A stretch of DNA of 64,000 bases from Sorghum bicolor (GCF_000003195.3 NC_012878.2:18266641-18330640), one strand, 5' to 3'. Shown: positions 1 through 11,058, counted from the stretch's first letter. Program-made: numbers and translations. Notes: generated by a model not told the origin, from the letters alone.

Positions 1-1387
1 TACTCCTTGTTATTCCTACTCATTCAACTACCTTGTCCTATGTAGATAGGCACGGAGTCTGTGCTTAGCTTGCTTAGTTCGGTAGAAGTCGGGTGATTCC
101 CTGTCACCTGCGAGACATAGGTGGATACCTGCTTGTTTAAGCATTGGTTGCTCGGAGAAAAGCATAACCAAGTGTGGAATGAATTTGGAGACCGGGCAGG
201 GTCTTATGGTGGGTTGACCATGGTGCCCCTGCCTGTGTCGATTAAGGACCGATCGTTGACGGCCCTCTTGTCATGTTGAACGCATGCCCCACACTTAGCT
301 GGAAGGATAAGTCGTTCCGACCGCGAAGCCTGAACACTATCCGGGCCGGGAATCGAGCCGCCATGCGCTGTATTGGTGGTGGTTGAGGAGAACGACGAGG
401 GCGCGGCGCGCAACCTTGGTATACCTTGGATACCTCGGTCGCCGGAACGGTCCTCGGGTACTGGCGGTGCCTGCCGAACCCGCGAATTGGTCCTGGATAG
501 TGTAATACGGTGATCTGTAGCTCACTTGATCAGTGAGTGTGGTTTGTGTGGGGAATACCTCGCCAGCTGGTTAGAAATCGTTTCGAATCGCCATCGCTCC
601 TGGATAGTGAGCACTTGACATGAGCTTCGTCCTCGTAGTAAGGACTATGGAACACTCGGGTTATAATGATGAATGGTTTAAGAAATGCTATGATGAGGTA
701 CTATCATAGTCTCATACTTGCTTGTAATAGCACAGGAGCGAACCTAGATAATAGGTAATGATACTTTCAACTTGAGCAGATTAAAAGAAGAAAAGATTTA
801 TGTAGGTTAGGGTAATAAAACCTTGCGGTCTTTGTAAAATGGTTGTCAGCTACCCCACTAAATAGTCTTCATGATCCTTGATGAGTCTTTATTTTAAGTT
901 TATGGCGGGTAAGTCTAGCTGAGTACCTTCTCGTACTCAGGGTTCTATTCCCATGTTGTTTTGCAGATGGTCACATGTACTATGGTTATTGCATCCTCTG
1001 TCTGTACCCAGCTATGGGTGATGACTAGACCAAGGGCGATGGTCACTCTGTCTCTTCCTTTGCTTTTGTGGGAATGACCAAACTATGGCACGGTATCAGA
1101 CTTATCGTGTGTGTTGTAATTTCGAACTATGAAGCTTCCGCTACTTGAAGAACTTGGTTTGTAATAACTTAAGTACTCCGATGTGTTTCATGAATGTTGA
1201 AATCTGAATGTACTTATGGATGGCGGCCGCTAAACTTATTACGATCTTGGCTGTATGCGATGTGTGGTTTGAAATCCTTCGAGATTTCACGGACTACCGG
1301 GATTATATGGGCTTAAGCGTGATGGTTCGACTATGCAAATGGTCACTATTAGGCTTAATCTCTTATAATTTGGTCGGTTCTGTTACA
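1..1387. mobile_element. Partial LTR of a gypsy-type retrotransposon (element A)
   Basis: No credible coding region lies here; the short open frames have no recognisable protein features. The stretch has the texture of a long grass gypsy LTR and ends in TGTTACA at 1381-1387, the same terminal motif seen on the LTRs of element B. Directly after it, at 1388, sequence homologous to the interior of B's other LTR begins. The simplest reading is that element A inserted inside B's left LTR and that A's other end lies left of the window. Family and orientation are not certain. Confidence 0.6.
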
Positions 1388-2036
1388 GTTGTGATGCGGA
1401 TCTCGGCGGCGGCTTTGGCGAAATTCGACGCAGCGGCTGCGGCTCGGGATGAGTTAGGCGATTGCGGGGCTTCGGGCAGTATATAAAGGGCCAGAGGCCG
1501 ACAGGGTAGGGACTGCTCGCCCGAAACACGCGTGCGGTTGCGGTTCGGCTCGTGTCCGGCTCGGACACGAGGTGGAAGACAGGACCGACAGGTGGGGCCC
1601 GCTTGGCAGTGGCACGGGGTGCGGGTCCGCCTTGTCAGCGGCTGCTGCGAGAAGGGAGGAGGCGCGCGGTGCTGGCTGGGCCGTGCTGGCGCTTGGGCCG
1701 CGGCGAGAAAGAAAGGGGAAGGGGGAAAGCAGGCCGCGGGGGGAGGAAAGAAGTGGGCCGAGCCCGAGACAAGGAGGGGAAGAGGAAATCTTTTCCTTTT
1801 TATTTTTCCAGCTTTTACTCAAACCTTTTGAAAAGAAATTGTAAATCCAATTTGAATTGAAAGAACTCCACTCAACCAAAATATATGCAGCAGCATGAAT
1901 GCACATACATGTGTCTAGACCTTATAGTGGATTTTATTTCAATAAAATTTATTTTCCTACTATTTCTTAGTGCCCACATCAAATAATTAAATCAATTAGC
2001 CTATTTGGAAAAAAGTGAAATTTTTAGGGTGTTACA
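1388..2036 (-). repeat. 3' LTR of element B, truncated by element A
   Basis: This 649-bp stretch matches 10419-11058 almost base for base, with about 15 substitutions and one indel of roughly 10 bp near 1625. It ends in TGTTACA next to the purine tract at 2037. The outer 2.2 kb of the LTR is missing from the window because element A abuts at 1388. It carries a plus-strand TATATAAAG at 1480-1488 and a perfect hairpin at 1549-1571, both also present in the other LTR. Confidence 0.9.
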
Positions 2037-2054
2037 ATTCTACCCCCCTTAAAA
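2037..2054 (-). other. Polypurine tract of element B
   Basis: On the minus strand this reads AAGGGGGGTAGAATT directly before the 3' LTR start TGTAACACCC. It is the expected plus-strand DNA priming site for reverse transcription. The same context (GAGATTCATTTTAAGGGGGG) precedes the 3' LTR of element C, showing that B and C are related. Confidence 0.85.
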
Positions 2055-2088
2055 TGAATCTCGTCCTCAAGATTCGGTTGGTGCTAAC

Positions 2089-3084
2089 TCAAACAACTGA
2101 GGGTATGATTTTCTTAAATCTTCTTCTCTTTCCCAGGTAGCCTCTTCCTCGAGTATATCTATTCCACTGCACTCTACACATTCTGATGACCCGACTCCTA
2201 GTGACTCTTTCTGCTGTTTCCAAAATTCGAACTGGATAATCTTCATAAGTAAGATCCTCTTTAAAAGTTAATTCCTCTATCGATATCTGGTCTTCTGGCA
2301 CCCGCAAGCATTTCTTAAGCTGTGACACGTGGAAGACATCATGCACTCCCTTTAAACATTCAGGCAATTCCAACTGGTATGCTACTTCACCTCGTCTATC
2401 CAACACTTTGAAAGGCCCAATATACCTTGGTGCTAACTTCCATTTCATGTTAAACCTTCTCACACTTTGCATAGGAGACACCTTCAAATACACATAGTCT
2501 CCTATTTCAAAAGCCAACTCTCTTCTTCGTGTATCAGCATAACTCTTTTGTCGGGACTGTGCTGCCCTCAAGTTCTCTCTAATTATTCTCACTTGCTGTT
2601 CTGCATCCCGTAACACATCTGGTCCAAACACCTGTGTTTCTCCCGCTCGATTCCAAAACAACGGGGTTCTACACTTCCGTCCATACAAGGCTTCAAATGG
2701 TGCCATCTGGAGACTTTTCTGGTAGCTGTTGTTGTATGAAAACTCTGCATATGGCAAACTCTTATCCCAACTCGTTCCATACTGCAAAGCACATGCCCTC
2801 AGCATATATTCCAAGATTTGGTTAGTCCTCTCAGTCTGCCCATCGGTCTGAGGATGGTATGCTGTACTAAAATTCAGCTTTGTCCCCAGAGACTCATGCA
2901 CTTTTTGCCAAAAGTGAGACGTAAACTGGGTACCTCGATCAGAAACTATCTTTTTGGGGACCCCATGTAAGCACACTATTCTTTCCATGTACAACTCAGC
3001 CAATTTTGGTCCACTATATTTGGTCTTGACCGGGATAAAATGAGCGACCTTAGTCAACCGATCTACTATTACCCATAGAGTCAT
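2089..3084 (-). CDS. Integrase catalytic core and C-terminal/chromodomain region of element B (frameshifted)
   Basis: The 331-codon frame holds the middle and end of a gypsy integrase: the second catalytic Asp in SDRGTQFTS, the catalytic Glu region [11 protein letters not shown], then a C-terminal domain with FHVSQLKKC followed by a chromodomain-like stretch ([26 protein letters not shown]). The last ~25 residues shift frame: the neighbouring frame near 2130-2150 carries the expected acidic, Trp-containing chromodomain end. The frame starts just after a break at about 3070, where it should continue from the RT/RNase H frame. Chromodomains tether chromovirus integrases to modified histones. 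In its present state this cannot be a working protein. Confidence 0.85.
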   Translation of the reverse strand: MTLWVIVDRLTKVAHFIPVKTKYSGPKLAELYMERIVCLHGVPKKIVSDRGTQFTSHFWQKVHESLGTKLNFSTAYHPQTDGQTERTNQILEYMLRACALQYGTSWDKSLPYAEFSYNNSYQKSLQMAPFEALYGRKCRTPLFWNRAGETQVFGPDVLRDAEQQVRIIRENLRAAQSRQKSYADTRRRELAFEIGDYVYLKVSPMQSVRRFNMKWKLAPRYIGPFKVLDRRGEVAYQLELPECLKGVHDVFHVSQLKKCLRVPEDQISIEELTFKEDLTYEDYPVRILETAERVTRSRVIRMCRVQWNRYTRGRGYLGKRRRFKKIIPSVV

Positions 3085-4558
3085 AACCTTTCTGAGTGCG
3101 GGGTAATCCCACTATGAAGTCCATACCAACTTCCTCCCACTTCCACTCAGGGATCTTCATTGGTTGCAACAATCCTGCCGGTCTCTGATGTTCTGCTTTG
3201 ACTCGTTGGCAAGTATCACATAAAGCGACATACTCAGCAACATCTCTCTTTAAGCCATACCACCAATACTTTTCTTTTAGGTCCAGGTACATCTTAGTGC
3301 TGCCTAGGTGTATAGAATAAGCGGACTCGTGTGCTTCTCGCAGAATTGCCTCTCTAATAGACCGATCCTCAGGCACACATAGCGTTTTTCCAAACCATAG
3401 CGTCCCATTATCATCCATCCGGAATCCTGGTGCCTTTCCGATCACTATGTTTTCAGCTATCTCCTTCAGCTTTTCATCCTGCAACTGATCCTTTCGTATT
3501 TCTTGCTCCAAGGTAGGTTCTATTACTAACTCAACTGCATTAATAACAAAACCCAGGTTCAAATGTGAAATTTCAGCACACAACTCTTCAGCCATAGAGG
3601 CTATTTGCACCTCGTTGGCATAGCTCTTCCTGCTTAGGGCGTCGGCAACCACATTTGCTTTCCCAGGGTGGTAGTGTACCTCCAAATCATAGTCCTTGAT
3701 CAGCTCTAACCACCGACGTTGCCTCAAATTCAGATCTGACTGTGTGAATATATACTTCAAACTCTTATGGTCCGTGTATATGTCACTCTTATGACCGATA
3801 AGATAGTGCCTCCAGATTTTCAAGGCATGAACCACTACAGCTAACTCCAAGTCATGAGTAGGATAATTCAACTCATGCTTCCTCAACTGTTGGGATGCAT
3901 ATGCCACTACTCTTCCTTCTTGCATAAGAACACACCCAAGTCCTAGACGGGATGCATCACAATATATGGAGAAACTCTTGCTTAGATCTGGCAGTACTAA
4001 CACTGGGGCTGTAGTCAACCTCTTCTTCAACTCCTCGAAATTTTCTTGACACTTATCAGACCACACAAACTTGGCGTTTTTCTCAAGCAGGGCTATCATC
4101 GGTTTGGCAAGCTTAGAGAATCCCTCAATAAACCTTCGGTAATAACCAACCAATCCCAAGAAACAGCGGATTCCACTCACATCTGTAGGTGGTTTCCAAT
4201 CGAGCACATCCTTCACCTTGCCTGGATCCACCGCTATTCCTCCATTAGAGACAACATGGCCCAGAAAGGAAACTTCTTTCAACCAAAACTTGCACTTACT
4301 TCGTTTAGAATATAACTTGTGTTCCCGAAGTTTCTGCAAGACTAACCTCAAATGCTCAGCATGCTCTCGCTCAATCTTGGAGAATACCAATTTGTCATCA
4401 ATAAACACCACCACAAACTTATCAAGAAATTCCATGAACACCTTATTCATCAGATACATAAAGTAGGCAGGAGCATAGGTCAGACCGAAAGACATCACTG
4501 TGTACTCATACAAACCATACCGGGTCGTGAAATGCTGTCTTTGGTATATCAGTGGCAC
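3050..4558 (-). CDS. Reverse transcriptase palm/thumb, RNase H and integrase N-terminus of element B
   Basis: The frame opens inside RT ([15 protein letters not shown]), carries the catalytic box as [12 protein letters not shown], then the connection ([19 protein letters not shown]), RNase H with [20 protein letters not shown] and [17 protein letters not shown], and the integrase zinc-binding HHCC region ([15 protein letters not shown] through [11 protein letters not shown]). It ends at the first catalytic Asp region of integrase ([10 protein letters not shown]). It copies element RNA to cDNA and degrades the RNA strand. The RT N-terminus is in another frame upstream and the rest of integrase in another frame downstream, so this is part of a broken pol. 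Confidence 0.92.
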   Translation of the reverse strand: MPLIYQRQHFTTRYGLYEYTVMSFGLTYAPAYFMYLMNKVFMEFLDKFVVVFIDDKLVFSKIEREHAEHLRLVLQKLREHKLYSKRSKCKFWLKEVSFLGHVVSNGGIAVDPGKVKDVLDWKPPTDVSGIRCFLGLVGYYRRFIEGFSKLAKPMIALLEKNAKFVWSDKCQENFEELKKRLTTAPVLVLPDLSKSFSIYCDASRLGLGCVLMQEGRVVAYASQQLRKHELNYPTHDLELAVVVHALKIWRHYLIGHKSDIYTDHKSLKYIFTQSDLNLRQRRWLELIKDYDLEVHYHPGKANVVADALSRKSYANEVQIASMAEELCAEISHLNLGFVINAVELVIEPTLEQEIRKDQLQDEKLKEIAENIVIGKAPGFRMDDNGTLWFGKTLCVPEDRSIREAILREAHESAYSIHLGSTKMYLDLKEKYWWYGLKRDVAEYVALCDTCQRVKAEHQRPAGLLQPMKIPEWKWEEVGMDFIVGLPRTQKGYDSMGNSRSVD

Positions 4559-5194
4559 GAATCTTCAGCTGATGGTACCCAAAGCGAAGATCAATCTTGG
4601 AAAACACATAAGCACCTCTCAACTAATCAAACAAATCATCAATTCTAGGCAATGAATATTTATTCTTGATTGTGACCTCACTGAGTGACCGGTAATCTAC
4701 ACACATCCTCTGTGTGCCATCTTTCTTGTCGACAAAAATCACTGGTGCTTCCCAAGGTGAAGAGCTAGGACAAATGAAACCTTTTCCCTGCAACTCCTTT
4801 ATTTGTTTCTTAAGTTCTTCTTATTCTTTAACCCCCATTCTATATGGACATTTAGCTATAGGTGCAGTGCCAGGTAATAATTCAATAATAAACTCAATGT
4901 CACGGTCGGGTGGTATACGTGGCAAATCATCGGGGAACACGTCTGGGAACTCATCAACAACCAAGCCCTCCTGATTGACACTGTTATCAAGCTGGTTGAC
5001 TGTAGCTGTCGGCTGAGGCTGAACTGCAACTTCCACACAGATCCTGTCCCCTTTTGGTGTTGTTAGGGCAACTGCCTTTCCTTTACACTAAATTGAAGCA
5101 TCTTGTTGTTTCATCCAATCCATTCCCAGAATCACATCTATACCAGATGCTCGCAACACAATCAGGCTTATCTTGAACTCTACCCCCCTTAGGT
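4559..5194 (-). pseudogene. Protease C-terminus and RT N-terminus of element B, degenerate
   Basis: Minus-strand translations give, in order, a retropepsin end (GIDVILGMDWMKQQDASI), the protease-RT linker (EFPDVFPDDLPRIPPDRDIE, PYRMGVKE) and RT fingers ([38 protein letters not shown]). These pieces are separated by stops near 5088, 4821 and 4625 and change frame before 4558. They link the zinc knuckle/protease frame upstream with the RT frame downstream and show that pol was once complete. Confidence 0.8.
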
Positions 5195-5578
5195 TTAAAG
5201 TAAGTGGGAGGCAACTATAAGCAGCTTGCATACTTCCCCCGGTGAATTTACTAATATGGGATTCTTCATGGCACATAAGGGTAAGCTATGTATTCTAACA
5301 AATGCTTGTGATATGAAAGTATGCGAAGCTCCAGAATAAAAAAGAATAGATGTGGGGATAGAGTTGACTTCGAACATACCGAGCATAACTTCCGGTTCCT
5401 GCTGTGCTGTCTCAGAGGACATATGGTTCACCCTTCCAGTATTGGGAGCTGACTTCTGGTGGCTATTTTGCTTCTGGGGGGTCTGCTGATTTTGCTTTTT
5501 AGGGCAGTGATATGACAGGTGACCCTTTTTACCACAGCGGAAACACTTGTTGGGGGTGTTAGGGGCACTAGTCTTCAT
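5195..5578 (-). CDS. Gag zinc knuckle and protease N-terminus of element B
   Basis: Near the start the frame has a CCHC zinc knuckle, CFRCGKKGHLSYHC, the nucleic-acid-binding motif of gypsy Gag nucleocapsids. About 60 residues later comes the retropepsin active-site region, read here as LFYSGASHTFIS. Family members have Asp where this copy has Tyr, so the catalytic residue is lost. The frame differs from gag upstream (5619-6476), implying a frameshift between 5578 and 5619. Confidence 0.85.
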   Translation of the reverse strand: MKTSAPNTPNKCFRCGKKGHLSYHCPKKQNQQTPQKQNSHQKSAPNTGRVNHMSSETAQQEPEVMLGMFEVNSIPTSILFYSGASHTFISQAFVRIHSLPLCAMKNPILVNSPGEVCKLLIVASHLL

Positions 5579-5618
5579 TGGGGTGTTGCTGGGCGTACCC
5601 TGGCGTGATGTCTGCTGA

Positions 5619-6476
5619 TTACCCTGCTGCTGATTCTGCTGATACTGCGGGCGCTGCTGGAACTGATTGCGCTGGGGGTACTGACCACGATTCCCACTGT
5701 GAAGGTGGTCCCTGGTACCTTTGCTGCGAGCCTTGCTGCTGGTTGGTGCGAGGACGAGTATTGCTTCCAGAGGCCTGTCCCTGCATCCTCTTCCTTTTAG
5801 CGTCCATCTCCTTACGCTTGTTATCCACTACGATAGCACGGTTCACAAGCGTCTGGTAATTGGGGTATTCATTGGACATCAGTTGGAGTTGGAGCCCATC
5901 GTACAATCCCTTCAGAAAGAGGCGTTGTTTATCAGCATCATTAGCCACCTCATTGGGAGCATAGCGCGACAACTGAGCGAACTTGTCCCTGTACTCTGGA
6001 ACTGTCATAGATCCCTGCTTCAAATTCCGGAACTCCTCTGCCTTCAATTCTATTAACCCTTCTGGTATGTGGTAGGACCTAAAGTTCTCCTTGAACTCCA
6101 GCCATGTGATAGCAGGTGCATTGGGAGGTCGTCCATACTCAAACGACTCCCACCATGTCTGAGCTTCTCCCTGAAGTTGTCCAGATGCGAACAACACCTT
6201 CTGCCTATCATCACAATGCGCTATGTTGAGTTGCTTCTCCACTGCTCGAAGCCAGTCATCTACCTCTAGTGGATCAGTAGCATGTGTGAACACAGAGGGA
6301 TGACCTTTCAAGAATTCACCCCGCTTATCACGCGGTGGTGCCCCTCCGATTGGATGATTCTGTTGGTTGTTCACTAGGGCTTCCATAAGCTGCGTCTGGA
6401 CTGCTAGTAACTGCTCGATGGTGGCGGGTGGGTTGAGTGGCACACCCCTTCCATGTCCTCTACCTGTTGGCGGCAT
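5619..6476 (-). CDS. Gag capsid protein of element B
   Basis: The 285-codon frame begins at an ATG followed by a Gly/Arg-rich start and contains the retrotransposon Gag (capsid) domain at about residues 60-190, with PLEVDDWLRAVEKQL, QGEAQTWWESF and YRDKFAQLSRYAP. The end is basic and Gln-rich. It forms the virus-like particle. It ends 40 bp before the zinc-knuckle frame, in a different frame, so the nucleocapsid part has been split off by a frameshift. The gene lies about 0.7 kb downstream of the extra ORF at 7156-8025. Confidence 0.9.
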   Translation of the reverse strand: MPPTGRGHGRGVPLNPPATIEQLLAVQTQLMEALVNNQQNHPIGGAPPRDKRGEFLKGHPSVFTHATDPLEVDDWLRAVEKQLNIAHCDDRQKVLFASGQLQGEAQTWWESFEYGRPPNAPAITWLEFKENFRSYHIPEGLIELKAEEFRNLKQGSMTVPEYRDKFAQLSRYAPNEVANDADKQRLFLKGLYDGLQLQLMSNEYPNYQTLVNRAIVVDNKRKEMDAKRKRMQGQASGSNTRPRTNQQQGSQQRYQGPPSQWESWSVPPAQSVPAAPAVSAESAAG

Positions 6477-7155
6477 CTGTCATAACATTGAAACCTTAGA
6501 ATCTCCCAAAATATAGACTTTCAAGTTCAAGTTTTAAATTCTGAAAACTTTCTGAGTGAGTCCAGTGCCAGCAGTTCAGTAAAACGATCATAACTTGAGA
6601 TATGGAAGTCCAACAGAGGCGAAACTTTGATGGTTGGAAAGATTAAGAAATTGTCTACAACTTTTATTTAGAGCACAAATTCAGATCTGGACATTAAATA
6701 AGCCATAAACTGTCTCCAAACGAAACTGTTCCAGAACTCAAACTGCACAGGAACCTCTGTTTTCAACATTCATATCTCTCGGCTCAGATCAGATAAAAAG
6801 GTGATTCCAGTGGCATTGGAAAGATGCTTAAGTCTAGTTATTCCCATAAAATTGTCATAATTTTTGGTCGAACTGATTTTTCTCGGTAAAATTATTAAGA
6901 CAGATAGGTTTAAAGAAACAAAACAGGAAAGACAGATTTGCCAACCTAACTATTTGTTCATTAAACCTTAATCCTTAATAACCAAAACTATGGAACTTGT
7001 AGACATGCCTACAATGTCCCAGCACTCATTACAAAGATCCAACTCACTCATAAACATAATAACAAGCAACTAAGCATGACAAAAGCACACCACACTAACT
7101 TGACTCGACTCACTTGCGCTTCTAGCGGCTTATTACAAACTAGGGACTTCCAACA
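6477..7155 (-). other. Non-coding spacer between extra ORF and gag in element B
   Basis: This AT-rich 0.68-kb stretch has no open frame of note on either strand. It separates the upstream ORF from gag and presumably serves as leader for gag translation. I see no clear intron boundary or promoter. Confidence 0.5.
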
Positions 7156-8025
7156 CTATGGACGTGGTTCATAGTCATGCTTCCCATAGATCTTGGGCTG
7201 TCCTTCCCTCTCACGATGATCGTCAATCATCTTGTAGCACCTCTTGAGAGCCTTTCCCTGTGCTATCACCATGTCTTGCAATTTCAGATGCTTTTCCACC
7301 ATCTCGTGAGCAAAGTACACCATCACTCGGGAGACTGGGTCCAAATCTGTTGGCTCCAGCATTCCCCATCCTTGTTTCGGGTCCAGGCGGGGTAGATAAC
7401 GGTGTATGTCCCACCGCATGTTATCGAAATGTTGCTCACGGAGGAACAAACATGCTGTGAAAGCTGCTTCCTCCATGCTCTCTTCCATAGAAGCTCTATG
7501 TCCATCATGACGGTAGCCCCTGTCCTTCAAGTATGCATCTTTCTCCACATCCTTGGGAAAAATCAGCACCTTGGACTTCCAGTAAGTGTTCTCCAGGGGA
7601 TGCGTGTACTCAATGCATGAATACTCCACTACTGCATCCCGGTCAGAGAAGTAATTCTCCAACATTCCCACCAGCCGGTGATGCGACGGAGCGTTGCACG
7701 AAGCCTTGTGGTACACCTTTCTAGTCCACCCTATGGGAGGGGACTCATCATCTTCAGCAGGTCCATCTTGTGGCGGTGATGGGGGTTGACCTCCTCTGGG
7801 AGCACCTTCTTCTTCATCATCAGAAATGAGTATGACCTCCTGGGGCTCCTCCTGTGGTTCAGACTCCACTTGCGATAGCTCTGGCTCAGATGCTTGATCT
7901 GAAGGTGGTGGGGTCTCCTCATGTTCCGATGAACTCTCCTCTTGTGGCTCCATAGGCTCGTATTGGTAACGAGGTGGGTGGTACCCTCCAGTAGAGATAC
8001 GAGTGGTCATGTTGGCACGAACCAT
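7156..8025 (-). CDS. Extra ORF upstream of gag in element B (ORF0-like), unknown function
   Basis: An intact 289-codon frame begins with ATG about 180 bp inside the PBS. Residues 20-100 are very acidic and Pro/Glu-rich, including EVILISDDEEE, which resembles a SUMO-interacting-type acidic stretch (inference). The C-terminal two thirds look globular (GWTRKVYHKASCNAPSHHRLVGM, CLFLREQHFDNMRWDIHRYLPRLDP) and end in a charged tail. No Gag, protease or polymerase motif is visible. Extra ORFs ahead of gag have been described in some grass gypsy elements, for example the rice RIRE3/RIRE8 group (from memory), but I cannot confirm homology. It is the least damaged ORF of B although gag-pol is broken. 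Confidence 0.75.
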   Translation of the reverse strand: MVRANMTTRISTGGYHPPRYQYEPMEPQEESSSEHEETPPPSDQASEPELSQVESEPQEEPQEVILISDDEEEGAPRGGQPPSPPQDGPAEDDESPPIGWTRKVYHKASCNAPSHHRLVGMLENYFSDRDAVVEYSCIEYTHPLENTYWKSKVLIFPKDVEKDAYLKDRGYRHDGHRASMEESMEEAAFTACLFLREQHFDNMRWDIHRYLPRLDPKQGWGMLEPTDLDPVSRVMVYFAHEMVEKHLKLQDMVIAQGKALKRCYKMIDDHREREGQPKIYGKHDYEPRP

Positions 8026-8202
8026 CTATAGAATAGACCGGAGAGAAGTTAGATTAGAATCAATAATTTCATAATAGAGTGAGATGGTAGAAGCATAAAA
8101 GTTTTAGCAAATATCAAGAGCAAGATGGTAAGCATGAATATAGAGAAGAAAAGACAACTAAAACGACCATTTCTATCTAGGCTTGCGTCCTACAGTCAAC
8201 AC

Positions 8203-8215
8203 GGCTCTGATACCA
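8203..8215 (-). other. Primer-binding site of element B (initiator-Met tRNA)
   Basis: On the minus strand the sequence is TGGTATCAGAGCC, three bases inside the 5' LTR end (…GTGTGACA). This is the classic plant PBS complementary to the 3' end of initiator-Met tRNA, where minus-strand DNA synthesis starts. It fixes the element's orientation as minus. Confidence 0.92.
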
Positions 8216-10510
8216 ATTTGTCACACCCAATTTTAAGGATAAAATTGAATGCAAAACCTTATGTGTGCCCAGAGATCAATCACACATAAGCCGACAAATT
8301 ATAGGGAGTATCATCACAAGTGTTTATTACATAACGATATAACTCAGAGTCTTTCCATAAATATAGCGGAAAATAAAAGATAACTCTCGCATGGAAGCTC
8401 CAACACACAGGCACGTCAACTGGTTGACCACAAGTCTAGAAATCCTCAGGGAAGTACTGATAGTAGTCATTACCCATGCCATCTGTTACCCATCCGGGAT
8501 TTTTATCCAAATAAAGAAAATAAACAAGTGTAAGTACACCTCGTACTTAACAAGTATAATAGGGGGTTCATGAGGCTCAAAGGTTAGACACTTGTTCAAC
8601 TGCATGTAGCTTTTAGTTGTCACAATTTTAGCATATGAGTAGCGTCAAGTTGTCAAGTCCCGAAGTAAACTCATGATCAGGTAAAGTGAATAAAGAATAG
8701 CATAAACAACATATTAACAATAATAACATTTAATGAATTGCCATTAGTGTTCATTTATTTTGTATTGGTCCAAGGCCACTCGTGACCGTGAGCACGGCTG
8801 ATAAATCAGTTTTACACTCTACAGAGGTTGTACAATTTCACCGTGAGTCGTGATTTACCCTTTCGCCCGACGTGATCAGCCCCTTAGCCCACTCCCAAGG
8901 AAGACCGGCAGGGTTCACTATGAAGCCTTTTAAAGGTTTGTCTAACAAGTTAGGGCCGCTAGGTTTCGTTAGTCAGTCCGTGTGACTCACCCGCAGGAAT
9001 CCACGGTCTGCTATCCCCCACTTGCGCCACAAGGGTAACCACTAACAAGCTATAAAAGGTCCTCATACTGAGCTAAAGCCAGAGCCATGTAGCCCTCACA
9101 GTTGTACTGTATGTCCCGGATGGTCAGATACAGATAAGTCCTTATGGAGAGAAACTAGAGCACCATAAGATAGCCCAATGCTCCAGCACTCTTTTCCCAA
9201 CGTTGCTAAAAAGTCATCTTTTAATGTTTATTGCATAATCCTTTAATCAATTTACAAGATCATGGTTTAGTGGAGCACTAGCATAAGTTACCCAATGTAT
9301 AACCATAGGTGACAAGGTATAAGATCAATACTAGGAAATCCTTATCAAGGAGACACATGCAATATGAATTAAGTGATTAACGTTATTAGGAAACAAGGAT
9401 GATCCCATGCTATACTTGCCTTGATCACACTGGTCCTGCTGATCCTGCTCGTAGAAGTACTCTTGTTCACCCACGAACTGCTCACCGTTTAATCGTAATC
9501 ACCACATTAACAGCAATCATCCAGAGACAATCATACAAAGCAATCAAGCCTATTATTAGAACAGTACACCAACAGTAATAAATAAAGATAAAAAGTTTAT
9601 AAAACGAATCTACATCGCTCTACGATCACACAGACGTAAAGTTCACAAAAATCGGAGTTATAACGAAGAAGTTATGACTTTCCTAAGATTTCCTTTGATA
9701 AAATAATTAATTAAATAGGATCACGAAAATAAAAAGTTTCGAATTTGTAAAGCAGTGAGACTATCATGTAGATCTTGTGATTACGAATCTAACGCAAGTT
9801 GAACGGATCAAAACGGAGTTAAAACGGATATTTTATGAGCAAAATAGATTCAATGGCAAAACTGTAAATCTGAGAAACTGTTTTTGAACTGTGTGGTGGA
9901 AAAATACGTTTTCAGACTTGGAAGGCGTAAACGGAGAAAGCGTAAACGGACCGTGGGTTTATACTTTAAAAACCTCGGGGGTTTTTCTGCAAAACGAACA
10001 GCCGAAGGGGTATCCTTCGCTGACAGCTGTTGGATCTCGATTCTCAGGCCGAGATTAGATTGGGGTGGGGGAGGGGAGCTGGCCGGCCGGAGATGGACAG
10101 AACGCGGCGGCTCCATGGTCGACGTCGGCCGGAGTTGGCCATGCCGGGGCTAGAAAGCGGTAGAGAATAGACCGAGTACATCGGGACGCTTAGAAGCTTG
10201 TCGCGAACTCACCTGAGGCAAGAATCGGAGCAAGGAGTGGGCGGCTACAGCTTGCGGCGATGATCGGTGGACGGCGAACCTGGAGAGAAGTTCGGCGATC
10301 GTTAGCGTTGAGCACGGTGCATAAAATCGAAATAAGAGAGTTCCGGCGACTTCGCAAGGCGATTCCGAAGCTCGGCAATCTGCTCACGATGCTCGGGACG
10401 CGCTGCAACGACGGATTGGTTGTGATGCGGATCTCGGCGGCGGCTTTGGTGAAATTCGACGCGGCGGCTGCGGCTCGGGATGACTTAGGCGATTGAGGGG
10501 CTTCGGGCAG

Positions 10511-10519
10511 TATATAAAG
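10511..10519 (+). promoter_or_regulatory. Antisense TATA box in B's LTR (also at 1480-1488)
   Basis: TATATAAAG followed by GGCC lies on the plus strand, opposite to the direction of element B, and is conserved in both LTR copies. It would drive transcription outward from the LTR toward 11058 and the flank. The surrounding CG-rich stretch is among the least diverged parts of the LTR. Promoter activity is inferred from the motif only. Confidence 0.45.
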
Positions 10520-10579
10520 GGCCAGAGGCCGACGGGGTAGGGACTGCTCGCGCGAAACACGCGCGCGGTTGCGGTTCGG

Positions 10580-10602
10580 CTCGTGTCCGGCTCGGACACG
10601 AG
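10580..10602. repeat. Perfect 10-bp inverted repeat in B's LTR (also at 1549-1571)
   Basis: The arms CTCGTGTCCG and CGGACACGAG are exact reverse complements around a 3-base loop (GCT). The hairpin lies about 60 bp downstream of the antisense TATA box and is identical in both LTRs. A protein-binding palindrome or RNA hairpin are both possible. Confidence 0.6.
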
Positions 10603-11058
10603 GTGGAAGACAGGAGCGACAGGTGGGGCCCGCTTGGCAGTGGCACGGGGTGCGGGTAAGCGGCTACTGCGAGAAGGGAGGAGGCGCACGGCGCTGGCTG
10701 GGCCGTGCTGGCGCTTGGGCCGCGGCGAGAAAGAAAGGGGAAGGGGGAAAGCAGGCCGCGGGGGGAGGAAAGAAGTGGGCCGAGCCCGAGACAAGGAGGG
10801 GAAGAGGAAATCTTTTCCTTTTTATTTTTCCAGCTTTTACTCAAACCTTTTGAAAAGAATTTGTAAAACCAATTTGAATTGAAAGAACTCCACTCAACCA
10901 AAATATATGCAGCAGCATGAATGCACATACATGTGTCTAGACCTTATAGTGGATTTTATTTCAATAAAATTTATTTTCCTACTATTTCTCAGTGTCCACA
11001 TCAAATAATTAAATCAATTAGCCTATTTGGAAAAAAGTGAAATTTTTAGGGTGTTACA

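Larger units (their letters stand above)
1388..11058 (-). mobile_element. Element B: Tekay-like (chromovirus) Ty3/gypsy retrotransposon, minus orientation
   Basis: The order on the minus strand is 5' LTR (8219-11058), initiator-Met PBS (8203-8215), extra ORF (7156-8025), gag (5619-6476), zinc knuckle and protease (5195-5578), RT/RNase H/integrase (2089-5194), purine tract (2037-2054) and 3' LTR remnant (1388-2036). Integrase downstream of RNase H gives Ty3/gypsy, and a chromodomain-like tail after integrase places it in the chromoviruses, most like Tekay/Del. The shared LTR parts differ at about 15 of 640 positions by my count plus a short indel, so the insertion is fairly recent, yet pol is broken by several frameshifts and stops. 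Confidence 0.9.
8219..11058 (-). repeat. 5' LTR of element B, complete
   Basis: The LTR is 2840 bp. On the minus strand it starts TGTAACACCC (ending at 11058) and ends GGGTGTGACA (at 8219). The outer 640 bp (10419-11058) match the truncated 3' LTR at 1388-2036. Long LTRs of nearly 3 kb fit grass Tekay-type elements. Short open frames on both strands inside it are composition artefacts of the GC-rich part around 10380-10880. I could not place a sense-strand TATA box with confidence. Confidence 0.9.

Noticed and set aside
1454..1906. ORFs of 90-150 codons in B's LTR, repeated at 10384-10928
   Set aside because: Both copies are GC-rich LTR sequence; frames are not conserved between copies in a coding manner.
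2089..2200. Chromodomain of B taken as evidence for a centromeric (CRM) element
   Set aside because: The tail resembles the Tekay-type chromodomain, not the CRM motif, and no centromeric satellite is present.
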